From Aurantimonas sp. 22II-16-19i (GTDB taxonomy: Bacteria > Pseudomonadota > Alphaproteobacteria > Rhizobiales > Rhizobiaceae), in NCBI RefSeq assembly GCF_002088275.1, contig NZ_AQQS01000001.1:124001-188000 (forward strand): DNA of 64,000 bases, written 5' to 3'. Shown piece after piece: positions 55,345-61,496 of this stretch (the stretch's first letter is position 1; every line of letters begins with the position of its first letter). The notes beneath the pieces are model-generated. The model saw nothing but the letters and a program-made list of their open reading frames with translations, made no database searches and was not told the origin of the DNA. Made by a program: the position numbers and the translations under genes.

Positions 55345-56310
55345 TCAGGCCACCTGGTCCGGCCGCGCCGCTCCATCGGCGGCGTGGCCGTTGGCCAGCT
55401 CGCCGGCGACCTTGCGATTGCACTTCTTGAACCACTCGGCGAGATAGTCGACGAAGACCCGCACCCGGGCCGGCAGATGCCGGCGGTGCGGGAACACCGC
55501 ATAGATCCCGGCATCGCTGGTCATGTACTCGTCGAGGACGGTGACGAGCCGGCCCGCCTCCAGATCGTCGCGAACGACGAAGGAGGGGCTGAGCGCGAAT
55601 CCGAGGCCGGCCAGCGCCGCGGCGCGCACGGTCACCGGGCTGTTGGCGGTGAACTGGCCGGAGACGGCGACGGAGATCTGTTCCTGGGTCACCGGATCGC
55701 GGAACATCCAGTTGGAGAACATGCGGGAATTGGAATCGACCACGGCCGGATAGTCGACGAATTCGCTCGGATGGCTCGGCCTGCCGAGCCGCGCGAGAAG
55801 CTCGGGGCTGGCGACGATGGCAAAGTCCAGCGACGCGAGCCGGCGGGCGATCATCGCCGAATCGTTCAGCCGCGTCATGCGGATGGCGACGTCGAAGCCT
55901 TCCTCGACCAGATTGACGAAGTTGTCGTCGAGATGGATGTCGAGCCCGATGTCCGGATAGGCCTTGGCGAAGTCGACGAGGCTGAGGCCGAGTTCGGCAT
56001 CCCCGAAGGTGCGCGCCGCCGACACGCGGATGCGCCCCTTCGCCTCGCCGGTGGCTTCGCGCGCCTCCTCGTTCAGGCTTTCGAGGTCGGAGAGAATCGT
56101 CCCCGCCCGGCGCACATAGACCTCGCCGGCGGCCGTCAGCGCGATCTGCCGGGTGGTGCGGTTGATCAGGAGGACGCCGAGTTCGTCCTCGAGCTCGCGA
56201 ACATATTTCGACAGAAGCGCCTTCGATCGCCCGGTCTTGCGGGCGGCGGCCGAGAACCCCTCGTTCTCGACCACGGCGAGAAAGGCGCGCATCCTGGTCA
56301 GTGTGTCCAT
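55345..56310 (-). CDS. LysR-family transcriptional regulator
   Basis: This 321-residue regulator has the N-terminal winged helix-turn-helix (MDTLTRMRAFLAVVENEGFSAAARKTGRSKALLSKYVRELEDELGVLLINRTTRQIALTAAG) and a periplasmic-binding-fold effector domain. The HTH with SKALLSKYV resembles the CrgA/AphB/YafC type LysR branch that binds single targets beside its own gene. No divergent target is directly adjacent; the next gene upstream, on the other strand, is the odc gene at 524 bases. The effector is unknown. The ATG is at 56310. Confidence 0.9.
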   Translation of the reverse strand: MDTLTRMRAFLAVVENEGFSAAARKTGRSKALLSKYVRELEDELGVLLINRTTRQIALTAAGEVYVRRAGTILSDLESLNEEAREATGEAKGRIRVSAARTFGDAELGLSLVDFAKAYPDIGLDIHLDDNFVNLVEEGFDVAIRMTRLNDSAMIARRLASLDFAIVASPELLARLGRPSHPSEFVDYPAVVDSNSRMFSNWMFRDPVTQEQISVAVSGQFTANSPVTVRAAALAGLGFALSPSFVVRDDLEAGRLVTVLDEYMTSDAGIYAVFPHRRHLPARVRVFVDYLAEWFKKCNRKVAGELANGHAADGAARPDQVA

Positions 56311-56399
56311 GGCTTCGAGCTTGCTCCAACCTGACCCAATGTGACCGCGCTGCCGCAGCCATTCCCCTTCCTTGAACGGCCGGGGCAAAAAATCAACCG

Positions 56400-56833
56400 T
56401 ATGCCCGCATGGCCCTTGCGCATGACAAGAACTCGGCATACATCGCCGCTTGCCCCATGTCGCACGTGCCTGTGGGCGTCCCACGGTCCTCAGATGCGAG
56501 GGTAGCCGTGACGGTACCTGGACGTAACACACCCAGTCGATTTCGCGAGCCGCGCGATATCGAGGACGCCTTGAAGCAACGACGGTCCGGGCCTTTCTGG
56601 TCTCTCCTGGTCTCCATCGCCGGGAATACTGAAGAGGCACACCTTCCTTGCCTGAAGTGCGGCGGGTTCAAGCCCTCCAAACCATGGCAGACGAAAGCGG
56701 AATGCTCGCGTTTTCTGGCGCGGGTTTCCGACCAAGTCGCGTCGCGAAACCGTGACTCCCGAACGACGTCGTCGCTCGGGTGATCGGTAGCGCACGCTCC
56801 CTGTTGACCCCTTTTGGTCCCTCGGAGGCACCC
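56400..56833 (+). promoter_or_regulatory. candidate speF-type leader upstream of ornithine decarboxylase
   Basis: The 524-base divergent interval between lysR and odc holds no supported gene, and its plus-strand part is likely the 5' leader of odc. In Alphaproteobacteria a conserved structured RNA (Rfam speF) is known upstream of speF/odc genes, about 350 nt long, consistent with polyamine regulation. Several inverted repeats are visible (for example CCCGAACGAC...GTCGCTCGGG at 56757-56780). I could not fold the whole region by hand, so the assignment rests on location and length. Confidence 0.45.
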
Positions 56834-57967
56834 ATGGTCACCCAGCGCATCATCGACTTCCTCGCCACCCGCCGTCCGGACGGCCCCTGCCTCGTCGTCG
56901 ACCTCGACGTCGTCGAGGACAATTTCCGCGCCTTTCGCCGCGCCCTGCCCGATTCCGCCATCTTCTACGCGGTGAAGGCCAACCCGGCGCCCGAGATCCT
57001 GCGGCTCCTCGCCTCGCTCGGCTCCAACTTCGACTGTGCTTCGGTCGCCGAGATCGAGATGGCGCTGGACGCCGGCGTGACGCCCGCTCGCATCTCCTAT
57101 GGCAACACCATCAAGAAGGAGCGCGACGTCGCCAAGGCGCATGCGCTCGGCGTGTCGCTGTTCGCCGTCGACTGCGTCGAGGAGGTCGAGAAGATCGCCC
57201 GTTCGGCGCCCGGCGCCCGCGTCTTCTGCCGCGTCCTGACCAATGGCGAGGGCGCCGAGTGGCCGCTGTCGCGCAAGTTCGGCTGTGTTCCGGCGATGGC
57301 CGTCGACGTCCTCGACACCGCCAACGGGCTCGGCCTCAAGGCGACCGGCGTCTCCTTCCATGTCGGCTCGCAGCAGACCGACACCAACGCCTGGGACGCG
57401 GCGATCGCCGACGCCAAGTTCGTCTTCGACGCGCTGGCCGCAAAGGGCATCACCCTCACCCTCGTCAACATGGGCGGCGGCTTCCCGACCCGTTACCTCA
57501 AGGACGTGCCGGCGGCGGCGGCCTACGGCCAGGCGATCTTCCAGAGCCTGACCAAGCATTTCGGCAACCAGCTGCCGGAGACGATCATCGAGCCGGGCCG
57601 CGGCATGGTCGGCGATGCGGGGGTCATCAAGACCGAGGTCGTGCTCGTCTCGAAGAAGTCGAAGGCGGACGAGAACCGCTGGGTGTTCCTCGACATCGGC
57701 AAGTTCGGCGGTCTCGCCGAGACGATGGACGAGGCGATCCGCTACCCGATCCTCAGCGCTCGCGACGGCGACGCGATGGAGCCCTGCGTCCTCGCCGGCC
57801 CAACCTGCGATTCGGCCGACGTGATGTACGAGAAGACGCCCTACCCGCTGCCGGTCTCTTTGACCGTCGGCGACGAGCTCCTGATCGACGGAACCGGCGC
57901 CTACACGACGACCTACGCCTCGGTCGCCTTCAACGGCATCGAGCCGCTCAGGGCCTATGTGATCTGA
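56834..57967 (+). CDS. odc: ornithine/lysine decarboxylase, type III PLP fold
   Basis: This 377-residue PLP enzyme makes putrescine from ornithine. It has PLP Lys48 in FYAVKANP, SFHVGSQQ, GGGFPT, the phosphate loop EPGRGMVGDAG and the active-site Cys in GPTCDSAD, which come from two subunits in the dimer. This is the eukaryotic-type alanine-racemase fold used for ODC in Alphaproteobacteria, as opposed to the large SpeC of enterics. The start is ATG 56834 with TCGGAGG just upstream. A GNAT gene follows 185 bases on, after two hairpins. Polyamine regulation at the leader is probable. Confidence 0.93.
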   Translation: MVTQRIIDFLATRRPDGPCLVVDLDVVEDNFRAFRRALPDSAIFYAVKANPAPEILRLLASLGSNFDCASVAEIEMALDAGVTPARISYGNTIKKERDVAKAHALGVSLFAVDCVEEVEKIARSAPGARVFCRVLTNGEGAEWPLSRKFGCVPAMAVDVLDTANGLGLKATGVSFHVGSQQTDTNAWDAAIADAKFVFDALAAKGITLTLVNMGGGFPTRYLKDVPAAAAYGQAIFQSLTKHFGNQLPETIIEPGRGMVGDAGVIKTEVVLVSKKSKADENRWVFLDIGKFGGLAETMDEAIRYPILSARDGDAMEPCVLAGPTCDSADVMYEKTPYPLPVSLTVGDELLIDGTGAYTTTYASVAFNGIEPLRAYVI

Positions 57968-58004
57968 TGGCGGCCATGACCGACCCCCGCAATCTCCGAC
58001 GATG

Positions 58005-58071
58005 GGAAGGGCGAAGACCGCCCTTCCGGTCCGGCGCAGACCGCCTGTCGAAGCGATAGTCTTCGACAGGC
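58005..58071. repeat. two tandem hairpins between odc and the GNAT gene
   Basis: A 9-bp stem with AAGAC loop (58005-58013 with 58019-58027) is followed by an 11-bp perfect stem with a 7-base loop (58043-58053 with 58061-58071). There is no T-run after either. They may act as mRNA stabilisers, processing sites or a partial terminator within the odc-GNAT message. Confidence 0.75.
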
Positions 58072-58152
58072 GCGGCGCCGGGCTGTTTCGCCCGCGCGCC
58101 GCAAGCGGCACGCATTCCTTCAACCTCCTTCTTCGTGTTCCGGGAGGTTTTC

Positions 58153-58746
58153 GTGACCGCATTCGTCTCTTCATCCGCCTTTGCCGATGCCATCCCTTTC
58201 GCCGCTATCGTCGACGAGGAGCGCGGCCATGTGCCCGCCAGGGAAGCCCTGCTCGACGCCGCCATGGGTCCCGCCCGCACCCGCAAGTCGTCCGAGCAGA
58301 TTCGCGCCGGCCGGCTGCCGGCCGAGCGCCTCGCCTTCTCGGCCCTTCGCCCGGACGGCTCGCTGGTCGGCACCGTGCGTCTCTGGAACGTAGCGGCCGG
58401 CACGAAGGACGGCGCCAGCGTTCCGGCGCTCCTCCTCGGCCCTCTCGCGGTTTCCCCGGAGAGCCAGGGCACCGGCCTCGGCAGCCTGTTGATGCGCTGC
58501 GCCATCGCCGAAGCCGCGAGGCTCGGCCACGGCGCGATCATCCTCGTCGGCGATCCGGAATATTACGCCCGCTTCGGCTTCTCCGTGGACAAGACCGGGG
58601 CGCTTTCGATGCCGGGCCCGTTCGAGCCGCGGCGCCTGCTGGCGCTGGAGCTGGTGGAAGGTGCGCTCGACGGCGCGGCGGGCGTCATTGCGCCGACCGG
58701 CCGCTTCGTTCTGGAAGAGCCGTCGGAGATGGTTCTGGCGGCCTAA
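58153..58746 (+). CDS. GNAT-family N-acetyltransferase
   Basis: The 197-residue enzyme has the acetyl-CoA pyrophosphate loop QGTGLGS (SPESQGTGLGSLLMRCAIAEA) after LLLGPLAVSP, and an FxYYARFGF-type segment near the C-terminus (DPEYYARFGFSVDKTG). The predicted start is GTG 58153, because GGGAGG ends 5 bases before it; an ATG at 58135 lies before the ribosome site. It follows odc, and the neighbourhood suggests a role in polyamine acetylation or detoxification, but the substrate is unknown. Confidence 0.88.
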   Translation: MTAFVSSSAFADAIPFAAIVDEERGHVPAREALLDAAMGPARTRKSSEQIRAGRLPAERLAFSALRPDGSLVGTVRLWNVAAGTKDGASVPALLLGPLAVSPESQGTGLGSLLMRCAIAEAARLGHGAIILVGDPEYYARFGFSVDKTGALSMPGPFEPRRLLALELVEGALDGAAGVIAPTGRFVLEEPSEMVLAA

Positions 58747-58978
58747 GGCCGGGTCGATGAGTGGTTTGATGGCCGCCGCTTTGCATGCCGCCGTCCACGG
58801 CGGCGGCGAAGCTGCGGCGATCGACCATCTCGGCCTTCGGATGCTTCGGGCCTGGCTCGATCAAGATCCCGGCAAGCGGGAACCCGGGATCGAATGCAAG
58901 GCCTTGGCATCTGTGGCAGGGGTGTCGCCGAAGCCTCGTTCGATGAGGCAAGCGCGGATCGGCCGGACGGCCGACCGA

Positions 58979-59665
58979 TCATTCAGGCAGGTCGAACCCG
59001 AAGCTCGTGAGCCACTTGTCGGTCCAGGCGCTGAAATTGGCCTCGGCGGGGCCAGTTCCGGCATCGGACCAGAGACCCGTCTCGCCGCTCTGCCTCGCGC
59101 TGAGGAGCGCAGCATGCGCCGCCTGGAAGTCGTCCATCATCGACTGGTAGGTGCTGTTGCCGTTGACGTCGGCGATGTTCTGGATCATGGCGCCGCCGCC
59201 GGCGAACTTGAAGCCGACGACGAACTCGCCCGCGGAAAACTGTCCGCGATTGTCGCGGATGGTGGCGCCGATCGCATTCACGATGGCATTCTCGAGGGTC
59301 ATCCCGGCGTTCCTGCCCTTCTCGGCCTGGACCTTGGCGGCAAATTCCTCGCCGTTTTGCGCGATCAGCTTCTTCAGCGTGTCCTTGACCCGCGGATCGC
59401 TGGACTGGAACAGGTCGGAATCGAGATAATCGAGAGCGGCCTGAACGACCCCGTCCTGCTTTTCCTTCCCGTCCCACAGCCCGTTGTTGATGGAGGAGGA
59501 CGCCTGGAGCCGGGCGCCGCCGGTCTCGCCGGAGACGCCCGTCACAGCCGCGAGGATGGCGTCCGGGGCGGAAGCCTGATCGCCGGCCGTTGCGGCCGCG
59601 GTCGAAGGGCCAGCCTGCTGCAGGATCAGCACGGCGGCGCTGTTCATGGACGAAACGGAAGTCAT
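58979..59665 (-). CDS. hypothetical protein of unknown function
   Basis: The 228-residue product is not recognised. It starts with a Ser/Ala-rich stretch (MTSVSSMNSAAVLILQQAGPSTAAATAGDQ) without a clear signal peptide, then has helical segments such as AALDYLDSDLFQSSDPRVKDTLKKLIAQNGEEFAAKV and a NAIGATIRDNRGQFSAGEFVVGFKFAGGGAMIQNIADVNGNSTY region. The composition is hydrophilic and evenly mixed. The start (ATG 59665) was preferred over a longer frame without support. It is monocistronic and between two divergent-transcribed gaps. Confidence 0.65.
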   Translation of the reverse strand: MTSVSSMNSAAVLILQQAGPSTAAATAGDQASAPDAILAAVTGVSGETGGARLQASSSINNGLWDGKEKQDGVVQAALDYLDSDLFQSSDPRVKDTLKKLIAQNGEEFAAKVQAEKGRNAGMTLENAIVNAIGATIRDNRGQFSAGEFVVGFKFAGGGAMIQNIADVNGNSTYQSMMDDFQAAHAALLSARQSGETGLWSDAGTGPAEANFSAWTDKWLTSFGFDLPE

Positions 59666-59952
59666 TGCATGCTCCCTGGCGGTGCACCCCTTCGCCTGGC
59701 ATGGCAAGGCGGTGCCTGGATCGACGGGTCGCGCCCGCCTCGATCCGCAAATGGCAGATGATCCGTAGGGTAACTTCGTACGACTAACGAACTAATAATT
59801 GCGGATTGCATCCGTTTCCGCCGGGCATCGGGAAGACAGGCCTGCAATTGCCTGCCGCGACGTTGGCAGCCGATCGGCCTCAACCGCGGCCTGTGACAAC
59901 CCGGCGGGTACCAACACCCGCACCGCAACCGCGCCCTGCCGCCTCGCCGGGA

Positions 59953-60390
59953 TCAGGTCCTGCGATCGACGGACAGATCGAGGATCGCCGGGGTCGATCG
60001 CAGCAACGCCTTCAGATCACGCTCGTCGACCAGATCCGCCGCCACGCCGGGGCAATGCCACTGGCGTTGACGCTCGTCCATTTCCGGCCATTCGTCCCGC
60101 AGGCCCGCAACGGAAAGCGGATAGACGCGGACCCGGCAGGGAACCTCTCCGTCCTTGTCGTAGTCGTATTCGCCGACGGCCTTCTTCCCGATCTTCCCGT
60201 CGATGCCGGCTTCCTCGAAGGCCTCGATCTTCGCGGCTTCGTAGAGACGCCGCCCCTTCATCGGCCAGCCCTTCGGCAGCACCCAGCGCCCGGTATCGCG
60301 GGAGGTGACGAGAAGCAGCTTCAGCTCTCCGTGCGGATCGATCCAGTACGGCAAGGCCGCCACCTGCCGCCGACGCTTCTGCTTCTTCAT
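59953..60390 (-). CDS. NUDIX hydrolase
   Basis: This 145-residue protein has the Nudix box KGRRLYEAAKIEAFEEAGIDG, with the pyrophosphate-cutting Glu pair present but Ile at the usual Arg position (REUXEE reads IEAFEE). The VLPKGWPMKGR segment just before it recalls the diphosphoinositol-polyphosphate and diadenosine-polyphosphate hydrolase branch. ATG 60390 has GAGAG nearby and begins MKKQKRRRQV; the ATG 13 codons earlier has none. The substrate is unknown. The N-terminal basic run may aid RNA or phosphate binding. Confidence 0.87.
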   Translation of the reverse strand: MKKQKRRRQVAALPYWIDPHGELKLLLVTSRDTGRWVLPKGWPMKGRRLYEAAKIEAFEEAGIDGKIGKKAVGEYDYDKDGEVPCRVRVYPLSVAGLRDEWPEMDERQRQWHCPGVAADLVDERDLKALLRSTPAILDLSVDRRT

Positions 60391-60839
60391 GCGCTCTCTG
60401 CCAGCCTGATTGTCCGCCCCGATCATCATATGGACTTACCGAAGACGGGGAAGCCATAAAGCGGTTTAAGCCCAAACGTTTTCATCGAGGCAATCGATCC
60501 GCCTCGCGCTGTCGCTCGCGCAAAGGCTTCGTGGTCGGCTCGACGGCCGCCCTCTGCGGCCCGGCACCTGCCACGCGAGACTGGCGCCGCGAAATCCAAC
60601 GAAGGGGCGAAACGATGCCACGGCCCTTCCCTTGCGCCATCTGCTCCGCCTCCGGCCGCTGCCTCTTCGGCACCTGCCGGAAACCGGCCGCCTGCCTCGT
60701 GCGCCGTCCGAGAGGCAGGATCGATACCCGCGACTGCACTTCCCGGTGCAGGAAGGCGATCGGCAATTGCCGGTTTGCAGAACGTCTCTAGACTTGATGA
60801 ACAAGGCAAACGGAGACGCGTGGACAGAGGGGGCGGGTC
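60391..60839. other. 449-base divergent gap between NUDIX and actA genes
   Basis: This region should carry the promoters of the minus-strand Nudix gene and of the actA operon. One short plus-strand frame (60531-60791) has many Cys and Arg residues but no family support and reads like a shadow. No repeat or named RNA is seen. The immediate upstream bases of actA hold AGAGGGGG. Confidence 0.5.
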
Positions 60840-61496
60840 TTGGCGCAAATCTTCCGGCAGCGCGCCAACCTGTTCCTGCCGGTCGCGCTGCTCGGCATGG
60901 CAGGGACCCTCGCGCTTCTCGCGATCTCGGGCTTCGCCTATGTGCGCTCCAGCTACTATACCGGCGTCGGGGACTATGTGGAGCAGCCGGTTCCGTTCTC
61001 CCACAGGCACCATGCGGGCGAACTCGGCCTCGACTGCCGCTATTGCCACACCCAGGTCGAGAAGGCGGCGTTCGCAGGCCTGCCGCCGACCGAGACCTGC
61101 ATGACCTGCCATTCGCAGCTCTGGACCAACGCCGAGATGCTCGCCCCGATCCGGGTCAGCCTCGCCACCGACACGCCGATCCGCTGGACCCGCGTCCACG
61201 ACCTCGCCGACTACGTCTATTTCGATCACTCGGTCCACGTGACGAACGGCGTCGGCTGCTCGTCCTGCCACGGCGATGTCAGCGACATGCCGCTGATCGC
61301 CAAGGCCGAGCCGCTGTCGATGAGCTGGTGCCTCGACTGCCACCGCGACCCGGCCAGGAACCTCCGGCCGGAGAGCGAGATCTTCAACACGGCCTGGCAG
61401 AAGCCCGCCGACCAGGAGGAGAAGGGCGCCATCCTTCAAAAGCACTACGGCATCCGGCCCGATCATCTCACCGACTGCTCCGTGTGCCACCGATGA
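60840..61496 (+). CDS. actA: alternative complex III pentahaem cytochrome c subunit ActA
   Basis: The 218-residue protein has an N-terminal membrane anchor (LFLPVALLGMAGTLALLAISGFAYV), then five CxxCH sites: CRYCH, CMTCH, CSSCH, CLDCH and CSVCH. That matches the pentahaem ActA subunit of the quinol-oxidising alternative complex III, which passes electrons to a terminal oxidase in the periplasm. The start is TTG 60840, with AGAGGGGG 7 bases upstream. Its stop overlaps the actB start as ATGA. It is the first gene of a probable act operon. Confidence 0.92.
   Translation: MAQIFRQRANLFLPVALLGMAGTLALLAISGFAYVRSSYYTGVGDYVEQPVPFSHRHHAGELGLDCRYCHTQVEKAAFAGLPPTETCMTCHSQLWTNAEMLAPIRVSLATDTPIRWTRVHDLADYVYFDHSVHVTNGVGCSSCHGDVSDMPLIAKAEPLSMSWCLDCHRDPARNLRPESEIFNTAWQKPADQEEKGAILQKHYGIRPDHLTDCSVCHR

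Noticed and set aside
56409-56783. A 124-codon plus-strand frame upstream of odc
   Set aside because: It has no family similarity and its start lacks a ribosome-binding site; the region fits a structured leader better.
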